NCBI GenBank assembly: GCA_043747875.1
Contig: JAYTOI010000062.1
Coordinates: 1-64,000 of the forward strand
Direction: 5' to 3'
DNA length: 64,000 nt
Source: CADEED01 sp043747875
GTDB taxonomy: Bacteria > Pseudomonadota > Gammaproteobacteria > Steroidobacterales > Steroidobacteraceae
Shown in pieces: positions 1 to 8,427 of this stretch. A program made the position numbers and the translations under genes. Every line of letters starts with the position of its first letter. Within the stretch, counting starts at the first letter, position 1. The notes under the pieces are model-generated. The model saw only the letters and a program-made list of their open reading frames with translations, had not been told where the DNA came from and ran no database searches.

Positions 1-1
1 G

Positions 2-151
2 CGTCTCAATGAGCTGATCAAGGGGAAGCGTGGCATTACCGCGGAAGCGGCACTCGATTTGGCCGAGGCGCTCGGTACGTCGCCGCGACTGTGGATGAAT
101 CTGCAGGCAACTTTTGATCTCGCGGCTGCGGAAAAAAAACGCGCAGCTTGA
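2..151 (+). CDS. HigA-family antitoxin, C-terminal part (cut by window edge)
   Basis: The first 49 codons in frame 2 read as the end of a VapI/HigA-type antitoxin. They hold a helix-turn-helix recognition helix and the family signature 'GITAEAALDLAEALGT' followed by 'SPRLWMNLQ', then a lysine-rich end and a TGA stop at 149-151. Family knowledge: HigA binds its own promoter and neutralises the HigB mRNA interferase encoded just upstream. That gene, if present, lies outside the window. The start is missing because of the window edge. The next gene is convergent, on the other strand. The family call is firm; the identity of the partner toxin is inference. Confidence 0.85.
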   Translation, partial: RLNELIKGKRGITAEAALDLAEALGTSPRLWMNLQATFDLAAAEKKRAA

Positions 152-255
152 TGCGTACAAAGAAGCTCGAGGCGAGCCGTCGTGGCGAAGCAGTTAGAGG
201 GCGAGATTGCGCGGAATAGAATCTGCTTTGAGCGCACTGTCCCGTACGGAACCAC

Positions 256-1470
256 TCACCGTACACCCTCCCAGAATTTCATCTCTCCATACTCCCAGGC
301 CCAGGGCACGCCGCTCTCGCCCAAGATCGACGCCACAATCGCGGGGAACGCGGGTTCGGCGCGCACATCGTTGGCCAGGATCACCACGCAGCGCTTGCCG
401 GCTTCGACGCAGACCCAGGTGTTGGCCGTGAAGTCGTCATGGCCGCCTTTGAAGAAGCCAGTACCCTGCGGGCCGCTGAAGGCGATGACGCCCAGGCCGG
501 CACCGATGGAGGGGAATGGAGCGGGGTCTTCGGTTTTTTGCAGCGTCGGGAACTGGCTGCGCGTGGTGATCGGTAGATGGGGCTTCACCATCTCGGCGCG
601 AGCGGTGTCGCTCAACCCATCGCCGCGCACATAGCTTACCGCGAGGCGGCCCATGTCCGTAATGCTGGTGTCCATGGAGCCGGCGGCACGCACCTTGCTG
701 CGTTCATCGTGAGGCTCCACCCGCCCGTCGCTGCCGAATCCGTCGGCCAGGTTCGGGCGGAAGTCGGAGCGCCAGATCAGGCTGGTCCGCGTCATGTTGT
801 TCGGTGCGAACAGCCTCCGGTTCATCTCGGCACCCACATCCATGCCAAGGCCTTCCTCCAGCACGAATTGCAGGAGGATGAGTCCGTCGCCCGAGTAGGC
901 GTAGCGGCTGCCGGGTTCGAAATGAATGCGCAGCTGCTCGTCGGGTTCCAAGAAGTAGAAGTTCGAAAAGCCGCCGCTGTGGGTGAGCAGGATGCGGGCA
1001 GTGAGCTTGCGCCAGCGGTCGTCACCTGCGAGGCCCGCGAATGCGGAGTAGCGACGCACGATGTCGCTGGACGCGTAGCTAGGCAGGGGCTGTGGCAGAT
1101 ACTGGGAGATGGGAACGTCCAGGCCGAGTCTGCCTTCTTCCACCAGTTGCATCACCAGATAGCCGAAAGCAGCCTTGGTGAGTGACGCGCCGTACATCAC
1201 GGTGTCTTCGCGCAGCGGTGCGGCACTGGCATCGCGTACGCCATAGGCCTTAACAAATACCATCTGGCCGCTGTCCACTACCGTGATCGCCATGCCCTTC
1301 GCGCCGGTGGCCGCCATGGCGAGGCGCACGGTTTCATCGATGCGGCTGAGGTCCGCCGCGTAGGTTCGGGCGGGGGGTGTTTGGTGAGCGCATCCGGTTG
1401 CGCAGATGCAGATCGCTAAGGCGATGACGTATCGGAGGGTGAGTTCAGGACACATAAGCAGCGGCTTCAT
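256..1470 (-). CDS. Serine hydrolase (beta-lactamase/CubicO family), predicted lipoprotein
   Basis: This is a 404-residue class C beta-lactamase-like serine hydrolase. The nucleophile motif S-L-T-K is at about residues 96-99, inside 'YGASLTKAAFGYL'. The second motif is Y-S-G-D-G at about 192-196, in the place of the YxN box, a form common in CubicO-type esterases. A 'KGGHDDF' stretch near the C-terminus stands where the KTG/HTG box is expected. I chose the Met at 1470 because it is followed by a signal peptide ending 'ICATGC', a possible lipobox, so it is probably a periplasmic lipoprotein. The open frame runs upstream to 1566 but that part looks non-coding. Substrate is unknown: D-Ala peptides, beta-lactams or esters are all possible. 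It is convergent with the upstream antitoxin gene. Confidence 0.85.
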   Translation of the reverse strand: MKPLLMCPELTLRYVIALAICICATGCAHQTPPARTYAADLSRIDETVRLAMAATGAKGMAITVVDSGQMVFVKAYGVRDASAAPLREDTVMYGASLTKAAFGYLVMQLVEEGRLGLDVPISQYLPQPLPSYASSDIVRRYSAFAGLAGDDRWRKLTARILLTHSGGFSNFYFLEPDEQLRIHFEPGSRYAYSGDGLILLQFVLEEGLGMDVGAEMNRRLFAPNNMTRTSLIWRSDFRPNLADGFGSDGRVEPHDERSKVRAAGSMDTSITDMGRLAVSYVRGDGLSDTARAEMVKPHLPITTRSQFPTLQKTEDPAPFPSIGAGLGVIAFSGPQGTGFFKGGHDDFTANTWVCVEAGKRCVVILANDVRAEPAFPAIVASILGESGVPWAWEYGEMKFWEGVR

Positions 1471-1639
1471 AGTACGTAACCAGGGGTCGTAGGGTTGCGG
1501 TGGTGGGTTCGCTGCAGTGCGGGCATATGGGTTACGGACAATCTCACTGGGCAGTCGAGACTCCATAGACCACTGCGGGCTTCTCGTTCGTGCAATGAGT
1601 GTCTATCGGCACACCTCATATCACGTAAGGAGTTCGATC

Positions 1640-2239
1640 ATGACGTTACGGAAGACATTGCTTCGTTCCGCACCTCTCGCTTGCGCGGCGCTGCTCGCTT
1701 CGGTGAGCGCCAACGCAGTGCCCCCGCACCTGCCGGATCTCGTCACGGGCGGCAACATGTGGACTATCACGTTCTGGCAGGACAATTCCCCTCAGCATCT
1801 CCAGTGGGCCACGCAGAGGATCTGCTTTTTCCGGACGGTTGTGGCCGGCACACATCAGCGGTACGTGTGGGTGTCCGTCAGCTTCCCAGACTGGAACGGT
1901 CGTGCCACTCAGGAAGGCGACCAGATCTTCATGCACGGCGACTTCCAGTTTCCGCCCGGCAGGCCCGATGTGGGTCATGACGGGATGCAATGGGAGATCG
2001 TCACTTCAAGCCCGCGCAATCTGGGCGCCGGCCACTGGCACGAGTGGATAGAAGACGGTCGCGCTGGCTTGACGATTGAATTCGGGAACGCAACATTCAA
2101 TCGCGTCGGACAGTGTCAATTCGCGACTGCCGACGAGGCGTTGGAAGCCAACAAAGACATTCCCCGCCCGCGGGACGATTCAGGCAAGGAGCTGGAGAGC
2201 CCGATGGGAGTCGGCCAGGTCACTTCACAATCTCAATAA
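1640..2239 (+). CDS. Secreted protein of unknown function
   Basis: This 199-residue protein starts at ATG 1640, preceded by a good ribosome binding site (AAGGAG, 7 bases upstream). The open frame extends upstream, but the signal peptide begins here: basic N-terminus, hydrophobic core and an Ala-x-Ala site ('SVSANA') near residue 27. The mature part is rich in Trp, His and Phe ('FWQDNSPQHLQW', 'GAGHWHEWIEDG'), with two isolated cysteines ('RICFF' and 'GQCQF') that might form a disulfide. I recognise no family. It is monocistronic and ends at a strong hairpin shared with the convergent sigma factor gene. Confidence 0.7.
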   Translation: MTLRKTLLRSAPLACAALLASVSANAVPPHLPDLVTGGNMWTITFWQDNSPQHLQWATQRICFFRTVVAGTHQRYVWVSVSFPDWNGRATQEGDQIFMHGDFQFPPGRPDVGHDGMQWEIVTSSPRNLGAGHWHEWIEDGRAGLTIEFGNATFNRVGQCQFATADEALEANKDIPRPRDDSGKELESPMGVGQVTSQSQ

Positions 2240-2252
2240 CGGCAACCCTGGT

Positions 2253-2286
2253 GTGCCCGCGCGAGGGACGCAGCTCGCGCGGGCAC
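2253..2286. terminator. Bidirectional hairpin terminator candidate
   Basis: A perfect 13-bp inverted repeat, GTGCCCGCGCGAG with CTCGCGCGGGCAC, surrounds an 8-base loop. It sits exactly between the convergent stops at 2239 and 2295. There is no clear T-run on either side, so it may be a stable structural stop rather than a classical intrinsic terminator. Confidence 0.6.
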
Positions 2287-2294
2287 ATTCACTC

Positions 2295-2948
2295 TCAGCA
2301 GCGCCACTGCGATCGCGACAGCGGGGCGGCCGTCAAGACGCTGGTCCTCAGCTTGGCCAGCGCGTTCTTTTTCCGGCTGAACACCGTTTGCCGGGGAACT
2401 CCCTGGATTCTGGCAATTTCCTGCGGACCGAAGCCTGCTGCCCACAGCGTGATGACGTCACGTTGCGCAGACGGCAGCAAATGCACAGCAGCGCTGACTC
2501 GTACGTTGAGGTCGCGCTGAACGGCCTCGTCCGCAGGGTCGGTGATATCGCAAACGCCATCACGGGTTGCACGCTGCTCGCCGACCCCGGTGGTCTCCGG
2601 TACGGCGATGAATTGCCTGAATTTCAGCTTGCGCCGATATTCGTCGATCACATGATTACGCGCCATGGTGCAAAGCCAGGTGCGGAATGCCGCATCCGGG
2701 CGGGCGACATACGAGCGCTTGTGCGCTACTTCGATGACCTTGAGCCAAGACATCTGAAATGCATCTTCCGCCGCCGGTGCATCGCGGATGAGGCGCGTGA
2801 TGTATCGCAGCAATATGTTTTTGTGCCTCACAAACAATTCCTGCAGCGCACCGTTATCGTGGTGATGCTGGTAACGATTCATCAGTTCGTCATCATCGGC
2901 GTATCGCACGCCTGCGGGCACCTTGCCTGCAGTTCTTCCCTTGGGCAT
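2295..2948 (-). CDS. ECF-type RNA polymerase sigma factor
   Basis: This 217-residue sigma-70 family protein has region 2 at about residues 20-100 ('ALQELFVRHKNILLRYITRL', 'AEDAFQMSWLKV', 'FRTWLCTMARNHVIDEYRR'). Region 4 is at about 140-200 ('LPSAQRDVITLWAAGFGPQE' and 'RQTVFSRKKNALAKLR', the helix-turn-helix). Start ATG 2948 has AGGGAG six bases upstream; the Met eleven codons earlier has no such site. No anti-sigma gene is adjacent, so the control partner is not visible. About 700 bases upstream carry no recognisable gene. It is convergent with the secreted protein gene. Confidence 0.88.
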   Translation of the reverse strand: MPKGRTAGKVPAGVRYADDDELMNRYQHHHDNGALQELFVRHKNILLRYITRLIRDAPAAEDAFQMSWLKVIEVAHKRSYVARPDAAFRTWLCTMARNHVIDEYRRKLKFRQFIAVPETTGVGEQRATRDGVCDITDPADEAVQRDLNVRVSAAVHLLPSAQRDVITLWAAGFGPQEIARIQGVPRQTVFSRKKNALAKLRTSVLTAAPLSRSQWRC

Positions 2949-3646
2949 ATGCGCTCCCTGGGCAAGGAATATTGGTTTCACGTACCTCGCAGCTTTCTGG
3001 TAATGCTCGAAACCGCGCGCAGGTTCTGCAGAAAGGACTTTGATTCGGGTAGTCAGCGCCGCGGCCTATCACGAAGATAAAGCGGCATCTTCAGCACGGC
3101 GATGTGTCGTGCTGGGGCGCTCGTTGGATCTGAGGAAAACTACCGGACGAGCAACAGCAACAACGCAATTTCCGGGGCAACTCTTATCCGGCGGCGGAAT
3201 TCCCCTGGCAGCAGAGTGTTTCGATCATGAAATGCTGCACATGCGCTCAGACATGTCTGTCGTGTGCGGATTGCGCGGGCGCTTGGCTGAAGGCGCGAAG
3301 CGTGGGACATCGTCGACTGACCGACTCCGCGTGCATCGCTTCTCCTGCAACGATCGAACTGCGGCTTACCCGCTTCCGCGCTCTGGTTCGAAGCCTCCAT
3401 CTGGGCCCCAAGCCGACGCGAGTTCCGTGCCGCGCGTTTCCCCTAGGTGCCCGCACCTAACTTCTTCGCCCGAGATCTCGGCGCGCTCTCCCGCCACGCC
3501 CGCGGCTGGCTGCGCTCGATGCAGCGCCGACCCACCCTGGTGCGCGCCTTGTGGCAACAAGTGCAGTTGTTTTGAAATGGTCGCCTACTTGCGCAAGTGT
3601 CAATAGTTGCCGCCGCTTCAGCTGCTGGCTCTCAGTCCTGCTCAAT
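2949..3646. other. About 700 bases without a recognisable gene
   Basis: Several open frames cross this stretch on both strands, but none has a ribosome binding site, a domain or natural-looking composition. It must hold the promoter of the sigma factor gene (minus strand). I found no repeats, hairpins or RNA gene that I can defend. Confidence 0.5.
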
Positions 3647-4522
3647 TCAAGCATCTTGAGCCGCGCGCGCTTCGCGCAACTTCGAGTCGACGGCCAAGCG
3701 GTGCGCGTATCTCGGGAAATCGAGGTGGAAGCGTTGCTTGAGATCGGCCGCAGCCGTTTCCATCCTTTCCCAATGCAGTTCAGGACGGCGTTCTTTGAAA
3801 CCAAAGACGATGATGTTGCCGTCTGTTCGCACCTGTAGCGACAGCATCTCGTCACCGAAGGCATCACGAAGTTTCGTCAGATGAGCGGCAACAGAATCTT
3901 TGTCGCCGCAGATGTTGGTGACAAATACTCCATTTGCAGACAAGCCGCGGCGGGCGTTCCGATAGAACTCGACTGACCCGAGTTCGGCGGCGATGCCTTT
4001 TCGATCACATGCGTCCGCGAGGATCACATCCTTGCAGTGCGTCAGTATTGAAATGTAGGCCGCGCCATCGACGTTTACCACGCGAAAACGATGATCGTCG
4101 GCGGGAACACCGAATTCATCGCGCAGCGCGATCACGTCCTGATTCACCTCGACCGCCGTGAGCGATGCGGCGGGCAAGTTGGCGTAACAGAATTTGGCGA
4201 GCGATCCGCCGCCCAGGCCGAGCAACAGAATGCGCTTTGGAGTGCGGTTGAAAAGCAGGAACGCCATCATCTTGCGTGTATAGGCGAGGGCCAGCCTGAT
4301 GGGATTGCTCAGCTCCATCACGCTTTGAATCGCGCCGAAATCGAAGTGCAGAAATCGCCGTGGCCCGTTGTCGACTACGAACGGCTTGTCATAGGAGCCC
4401 GAGTACACCTGCTCCCGAAGTGTCTCGTGGCAACTGCCCGGCGGCTCGAGAAGGCGCAACCGGAAGTTCGCGCCCGGGAACGGGCTCTCGATTGCCAAGA
4501 GCCGCGACGATCTACGCTTCAT
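3647..4522 (-). CDS. Spermidine-synthase-like SAM-dependent methyltransferase (copy 1)
   Basis: This 291-residue protein has a Rossmann SAM/dcSAM fold of the SpeE type. The glycine-rich loop is 'LLLGLGGGSLAKFCY' (about 98-112), the acidic strand end is 'LTAVEVNQDVIALRDEF', and 'ILADACDRKGIAAEL' follows. Canonical spermidine synthases have GGGDG in the loop and an Asp in the active-site DxxD region. Here the loop reads GGGSL, so true polyamine synthesis is doubtful. It starts 6 bases after the UPF0149 gene stop and is the third gene of an RHH-UPF0149-methyltransferase operon. A paralogue lies divergently at 5566-6531 and shares 'YTRKMMAFLLFN' and 'GLGGGSLAKFCY'. Substrate is unknown. Confidence 0.8.
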   Translation of the reverse strand: MKRRSSRLLAIESPFPGANFRLRLLEPPGSCHETLREQVYSGSYDKPFVVDNGPRRFLHFDFGAIQSVMELSNPIRLALAYTRKMMAFLLFNRTPKRILLLGLGGGSLAKFCYANLPAASLTAVEVNQDVIALRDEFGVPADDHRFRVVNVDGAAYISILTHCKDVILADACDRKGIAAELGSVEFYRNARRGLSANGVFVTNICGDKDSVAAHLTKLRDAFGDEMLSLQVRTDGNIIVFGFKERRPELHWERMETAAADLKQRFHLDFPRYAHRLAVDSKLREARAAQDA

Positions 4523-4528
4523 GACTGC

Positions 4529-5221
4529 TCAGTCGCGGGATCGCGTGGGCCTGACTGCCGGAGTGTCCCGCACGCGCGCCGATGGATCGAGCGAACCCAA
4601 AGGTCCACGGGACGGGCGCTGCCCCATCAGCGAGAGCACAGCGCCCATGACGTCTTCGACTGTGCGCGATCGGAACGGTGCGGATGCGGATGTAGTGCGA
4701 GCGATAGTGTGGACAGCTGCGCCGGCGCTGGCACTGCGCCCATGCAGCCCCTGTGAGCCCAGCGTCAAGGCGGTCATAAATCCGCGTCCCCAAGCGTGCA
4801 GTGTTTCGGTGTGCTCGCGCTCTTGCAGGCCGCGAAGCACCGCTGATTCGATTTGCGGCGTTTGGGATGAAAGCTCGCGATCGAGAGCCTGCATGAAACC
4901 TACGATCAACGCGACGAACTCTTCGTATTGCGATAGGGCGGCAATTTTTGTCGGCACCTTCCAGCCTCGCCCGCCCCAGATGGGCGGCAACCATGCGCCG
5001 GAAGCGATGCCCACCGGCCAGGCAATCAACGCCACGAGATAACCTTCGAGCTCCGCTATCTCCATGTGGCCGCGCGGCCACGCCGCTTCACGCAGCAACG
5101 CAGTCAAACGAACTCGCTGCGGATCGCCGAAGGGCGCGGCGCCGAGCGCGAGCAGATTGGGCGGCATGCGATCACCCGCATCCGGCCGCGCCGACCGGTA
5201 CCTCTTGGACAAACTACTCAC
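4529..5221 (-). CDS. UPF0149 (YecA/YgfB-like) family protein
   Basis: This 230-residue protein has the UPF0149 pattern: 'AELEGYLVALIAWPVGIASG' then 'WLPPIWGGRGW' (about 55-85), a helical middle with 'EEFVALIVGFMQALDREL', and an Ala/Ser-rich C-terminal tail. The start is GTG at 5221. It is preceded by GGAG seven bases upstream and overlaps the stop of the upstream RHH gene by the tetranucleotide GTGA, which implies coupled translation. Family members are small helical proteins of poorly known role; some carry a C-terminal SEC-C zinc motif, which I do not see here. Function in this operon is unknown. Confidence 0.78.
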   Translation of the reverse strand: MSSLSKRYRSARPDAGDRMPPNLLALGAAPFGDPQRVRLTALLREAAWPRGHMEIAELEGYLVALIAWPVGIASGAWLPPIWGGRGWKVPTKIAALSQYEEFVALIVGFMQALDRELSSQTPQIESAVLRGLQEREHTETLHAWGRGFMTALTLGSQGLHGRSASAGAAVHTIARTTSASAPFRSRTVEDVMGAVLSLMGQRPSRGPLGSLDPSARVRDTPAVRPTRSRD

Positions 5222-5427
5222 TTCGCACTCCTTCGGCGCGACGGATTTTTGGCCTCGGCTTCCTGCGCCCAGGGCTTTCCGGTGCGCGATTCGATGTAGG
5301 CGCGCATCAGCCTTCGAACGACCTGGGAGGGCGTCGAGTCCTCTTCGGCACAGAGCCGTTCGAAGACGGCTTTCTTGCGCGGGTCGATCAGGATCGTCAA
5401 GCGCGCGGTGCGTTCTTCCACAGTCAA
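5218..5427 (-). CDS. Small ribbon-helix-helix (CopG/Arc-like) DNA-binding protein
   Basis: This 69-residue protein reads as a ribbon-helix-helix. The beta strand is 'RTARLTILIDPRKKAVFERL', helix B is 'STPSQVVRRLMRAYIES', and a basic tail 'NPSRRRSAK' follows. The start is TTG at 5427 with a strong site (GAGGAAA) ahead of it. It is the first gene of the RHH-UPF0149-methyltransferase operon and probably represses its own AT-rich promoter in the 5428-5565 divergent region. It could be an orphan antitoxin, but the partner UPF0149 protein is not a known toxin. Confidence 0.75.
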   Translation of the reverse strand: MTVEERTARLTILIDPRKKAVFERLCAEEDSTPSQVVRRLMRAYIESRTGKPWAQEAEAKNPSRRRSAK

Positions 5428-5439
5428 GAAAATTTCCTC

Positions 5440-5500
5440 GCGGGGGTGGGTGCGAATTACATTATCATACTACGCACATTTGATCGTCATTTCGTAACAC
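5440..5500. promoter_or_regulatory. Divergent promoter/operator region between the two methyltransferase units
   Basis: This AT-rich patch in GC-rich surroundings holds an inverted repeat GTGCG (5450-5454) and CGCAC (5473-5477). On the minus strand it contains TATGATAAT, a good -10-like sequence for the RHH operon. The spacing suits a dimeric RHH repressor. Binding is inference. Confidence 0.4.
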
Positions 5501-5565
5501 GGAGGCCGGTTCGAGCCGACTGGCGGCACCCGGCCCATCGCTTTAAATTCGCGCGCCGTCAACAC

Positions 5566-6531
5566 ATGCCTGAGCCAACAGATCGCCAGTGGGTGGAATT
5601 CGAAAGCCCGTGGGCATGCCAGTCAGGCAAAGTCCGCGTGATGCAGTCGGCGGAGGCCGTCAGCCACGACGAACTGGCGCAGCGAGCCTGCCGTGATGAG
5701 CTCACGCGGCCGTACATCTTCGAGACGCTGTTCGAACGACGATTGCATTTCACGAACCAAGCCACGCAGAGCGCCATGCTGTTCAGCGACCCCGACGCGC
5801 TGATTTCCCAATACACCCGCAAGATGATGGCATTCCTGCTGTTCAATCCAGATCCAGAGCACATCGTGATGATCGGACTGGGTGGCGGTTCGCTGGCCAA
5901 GTTCTGCTATCGCCATCTGTCGCGATCGAAAATCACGGTCGTCGAGATCGATGAAAACGTCATTGCCTTGCGCGAGGAATTTTGCATTCCGAAGGACGAC
6001 TACCGATTTCGCGTCGTTCACGATGACGGTGCCCGGTATGTCGAACGGCTCGACGAAAAAGTGGAAGTACTGTTGATCGACGCCTTTGACGCAGATGGAA
6101 TCGCGTTATCTCTGGCGGAATCCAACTTCTACTCCTGCGCTGCTCGCCAACTCACTGAAAATGGAATGCTCGTGATGAACCTGTGGGGTCCGCGCGAGCG
6201 ATACGTCGATAACCTCGTGCAAGCGCGAGCTGCCTTTGGGGACAGCCTGCTGCTCGTTCCAGTTTCTGGGGACGTCAATGTCTTGTTGTTTGCGTTCAAG
6301 CAGGCGCCGCCGCGATCAATCACGGACGAGCTCGAGACGCTCGCGCGTCGGCTACAGATGCGCCTTCAGCTGGATTTCCCCCGATATCTGCGCCGAATTT
6401 GCCAGGGAATTTCACTCGCCGATCCGCAGACATCGGCTGAGCTTCAGATCGCAGCCGCGTTTTGCCTGCCCGTCCAAACTCGAGCTCCCAGCGGCTCCGC
6501 GACCGATCCAGCGGCCACGACCCTACGGTGA
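5566..6531 (+). CDS. Spermidine-synthase-like SAM-dependent methyltransferase (copy 2)
   Basis: This 321-residue protein is paralogous to the divergent gene at 3647-4522. The Rossmann loop is 'VMIGLGGGSLAKFCYRHL' (about 103-120), then 'ITVVEIDENVIALREEF' with the acidic ribose-binding residue, and 'EVLLIDAFDADGIALSL' in the place of the SpeE active-site loop. I chose ATG 5566. The frame is open much further upstream (to 4948), but that stretch runs antisense to the RHH and UPF0149 genes. The C-terminal 50 residues are Ala/Pro/Thr-rich and absent in copy 1. As in copy 1, the GGGDG signature is GGGSL, so aminopropyl transfer is uncertain. It is probably monocistronic. Confidence 0.8.
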   Translation: MPEPTDRQWVEFESPWACQSGKVRVMQSAEAVSHDELAQRACRDELTRPYIFETLFERRLHFTNQATQSAMLFSDPDALISQYTRKMMAFLLFNPDPEHIVMIGLGGGSLAKFCYRHLSRSKITVVEIDENVIALREEFCIPKDDYRFRVVHDDGARYVERLDEKVEVLLIDAFDADGIALSLAESNFYSCAARQLTENGMLVMNLWGPRERYVDNLVQARAAFGDSLLLVPVSGDVNVLLFAFKQAPPRSITDELETLARRLQMRLQLDFPRYLRRICQGISLADPQTSAELQIAAAFCLPVQTRAPSGSATDPAATTLR

Positions 6532-6633
6532 CTTCATCCGCGGCGCGCGCTGCGGATTTCGACGGGCGTCGACGGCAACAACTATTCCCGACCAGCTGGG
6601 GAGCGCCAAGTGCTTGCGGGAGATTTGCGGGAC

Positions 6634-7000
6634 TTAGTCGTGCCTCGTTGTGCTCACGACGTCCCCCACCTCCGAGCACCAATACGGATGCGTGCCGGTG
6701 GCCTCGTGTAGATAGTGGAACCCGTCCGTCTCGATCACGAGCTTCCACACGGGTTGTTGTTCACGTACAGGTAGCGGTTGAAGCTCATCGGGTTGTCTTC
6801 GACGAACCCGACCGGATCGACGCTCACGAACCGGGCGATCTCTGGATCGAAGTAGCGAGCGCCGAAGTAGGTGAGCCCGATTTCGTCGTCGTGCTGCTTG
6901 CCGGTGTACGAGGTGCGCTCGGTCTCCGGTTGCGCATCGATCTGCTCGCCGAAGGGGGCGTAGTCCTTGCTCCACAGCATCTGGCCCGCTTCGTTCAGCT
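6634..7000 (-). pseudogene. RHS-repeat core domain remnant
   Basis: The minus strand encodes the conserved RHS-associated core: 'LWSKDYAPFGEQ', 'TSYTGKQHDDEIGLTYFGAR', 'YFDPEIARFVSVDPVGF' and 'NRYLYVNNNP'. It has no start or N-terminal repeats. After 'NNNP' the frame stops (6735), but the neighbouring frame continues as 'VWKLVIETDGFHYLHEATG' to a stop at 6634. A frameshift or junction therefore separates the core from a 38-residue tail. The 5' side breaks at about 7000, where a different gene begins. This is a scrap of an RHS/YD-repeat toxin-like gene. It is not part of the large Tc/RHS gene at 45-52.6 kb, whose core sequence differs. Confidence 0.8.
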
Positions 7001-7254
7001 TAGGCGCGGTTGAATTTTGCTACCTGAGCTTTGCGCTCGGCGACGCTCATCTTGAGATCCGGCGCGTAGAAGGCGGCGAACTCTGCGAACTCGCCTCCCG
7101 CCACACGTCGCTCGGTCCACTCTTGAAGTGCCGCGGCGCCGTCACGCCCCAAGAGGGCATCGTTTGAAAAATAGAAATCGATCGCGCTGTCTGCGGAGAG
7201 TGCAGCCGAGCTCTGCAACAGTGCGGCAAGCAACACGAGATGGATTTTGGTCAT
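7000..7254 (-). CDS. Small exported protein, unknown
   Basis: This 84-residue protein has an N-terminal signal peptide ('IHLVLLAALLQSSAALSA') and a short acidic/helical mature part ('ALQEWTERRVAGGEFAEFAA'). It ends exactly at the broken edge of the RHS remnant, so it may be the truncated N-terminus of a longer periplasmic protein whose 3' part was lost at the same junction. I recognise no family. Confidence 0.5.
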   Translation of the reverse strand: MTKIHLVLLAALLQSSAALSADSAIDFYFSNDALLGRDGAAALQEWTERRVAGGEFAEFAAFYAPDLKMSVAERKAQVAKFNRA

Positions 7255-7446
7255 TGGGCTACTCGTGACAGAAATGGTTAGTTCTGTAAGACGTAGATCC
7301 TAGCAATAAGGATGTGGACGCACCCCCGAGCAAATTCAGCGTTCTGCGGACCCCCTATGGCTTGAGTAATCCTGGCGCCTGCTGCATCCATTGGCCTTTC
7401 CCCTGCATCTTGAGGTACCGGGATTGCCATTCACGGGGAGAAGATC

Positions 7447-7869
7447 ATGAACTTAGGGGACGTCGGCGCTTTGGGGTTCTGGATATTCCTCGCCTCGATC
7501 ATAGTCGCCGGTATATGGGAAAAATCGCGCCGTGAGGCTGAAAGGCACGAAACGCTGCGACGAATCGTGGAGAAGACGGGCATGATCGACGAAGCGAAGC
7601 TGAAAGAACTTTTCAGCGCTGCGCCTCCCGAGGAGATCAAACCCGGCAGTGGCTATCGCACTCTGCGCATAACGGGCACGATCATCATGTTCCTCGGTGC
7701 AGGGCTCGCGATTATTTTCGCAACGATGGGACTGGTGCTCAGGGAGCGCGAAGCTTTCGCAGCCGTGGCGATTGCGTTCTGCACCGCGCTGGTGGGCCTG
7801 GGGGTGTTTTTCTCGTCCCGCTTCGCCGAACCGCCTCCTGGCTCCCGGATCGAACCCCCGGCACGCTAG
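7447..7869 (+). CDS. Small integral membrane protein (DUF6249-like)
   Basis: This 140-residue protein has a transmembrane segment at about 8-24 ('LGFWIFLASIIVAGIW'), a charged cytoplasmic helix ('RREAERHETLRRIVEKTGMI'), then two more segments ('ITGTIIMFLGAGLAIIFATM' and 'AFAAVAIAFCTALVGLGVFF'). This matches the layout of small membrane proteins often encoded just before an ECF sigma factor. The start has GGGGAG eight bases upstream. The sigma gene ATG follows directly on its stop codon (TAG-ATG), so the three genes 7447-8753 form one operon. It may help sense an envelope signal, by inference from position. Confidence 0.65.
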   Translation: MNLGDVGALGFWIFLASIIVAGIWEKSRREAERHETLRRIVEKTGMIDEAKLKELFSAAPPEEIKPGSGYRTLRITGTIIMFLGAGLAIIFATMGLVLREREAFAAVAIAFCTALVGLGVFFSSRFAEPPPGSRIEPPAR

Positions 7870-8427
7870 ATGGAGAGCCGTCTCGCGGTCGCCGACCTGC
7901 ACAAGGCGGCCGATACCTTGGTGATCGCACTGGCGTGCGCCGGTGATGACAGCGCCTTCGCCGAGGTGCTGCGCCGCCGACAGGCGCGCGTACGCAAGTT
8001 CATGTATCACCTGTGCCGGCAGACGGCGCTGGGCGATGACCTGTCGCAGCAGGTCTTTCTCACGGCCTGGCGCTCGCTGGGGCGGCTGCGCAATGCCGCG
8101 GCATTCGACGGCTGGCTGAAGCGAATCATGGTGAACGTCTGGCTGCAGGAAGTCAGGCGCGGGAAGTTAGCCACCGTCAGCGATGTCGAACTGGCGGATC
8201 TCGCGGTACGGCACGACGCCACGGCTGCGCGCATGGACCTGGACGCCGCGCTGTCGACGCTGCCACCGGACATGCGCCTGTGCGTGGTGCTGGCGTACAA
8301 CGAGGGAATGTCGCATCCGGAGATCGTTGCGCTCATCGGCTTGCCTCTGGGCACGGTGAAATCCCACATCGCGCGCGGCGCCGCGCGACTGCGCGAAATA
8401 CTGGCTGACTATGGAGAAAGGTCATGA
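7870..8427 (+). CDS. ECF-type RNA polymerase sigma factor
   Basis: This 185-residue protein has sigma region 2 at about 30-95 ('RKFMYHLCRQTALGDDLSQQ', 'VFLTAWRSLGRLRNAAAFDG', 'WLKRIMVNVWLQEVRR') and region 4 at about 130-180 ('LPPDMRLCVVLAYNEGMSHP', 'LPLGTVKSHIARGAARLRE'). It begins right at the stop of the upstream membrane gene and overlaps the downstream gene by ATGA. The downstream membrane protein is therefore the likely anti-sigma partner. It probably drives its own operon, but I cannot identify the promoter signature. Confidence 0.88.
   Translation: MESRLAVADLHKAADTLVIALACAGDDSAFAEVLRRRQARVRKFMYHLCRQTALGDDLSQQVFLTAWRSLGRLRNAAAFDGWLKRIMVNVWLQEVRRGKLATVSDVELADLAVRHDATAARMDLDAALSTLPPDMRLCVVLAYNEGMSHPEIVALIGLPLGTVKSHIARGAARLREILADYGERS

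Noticed and set aside
3330..3420. Possible tRNA (GGTTCGAA and TTCGATC T-loop-like words)
   Set aside because: No matching stems or acceptor arm could be drawn on either strand.
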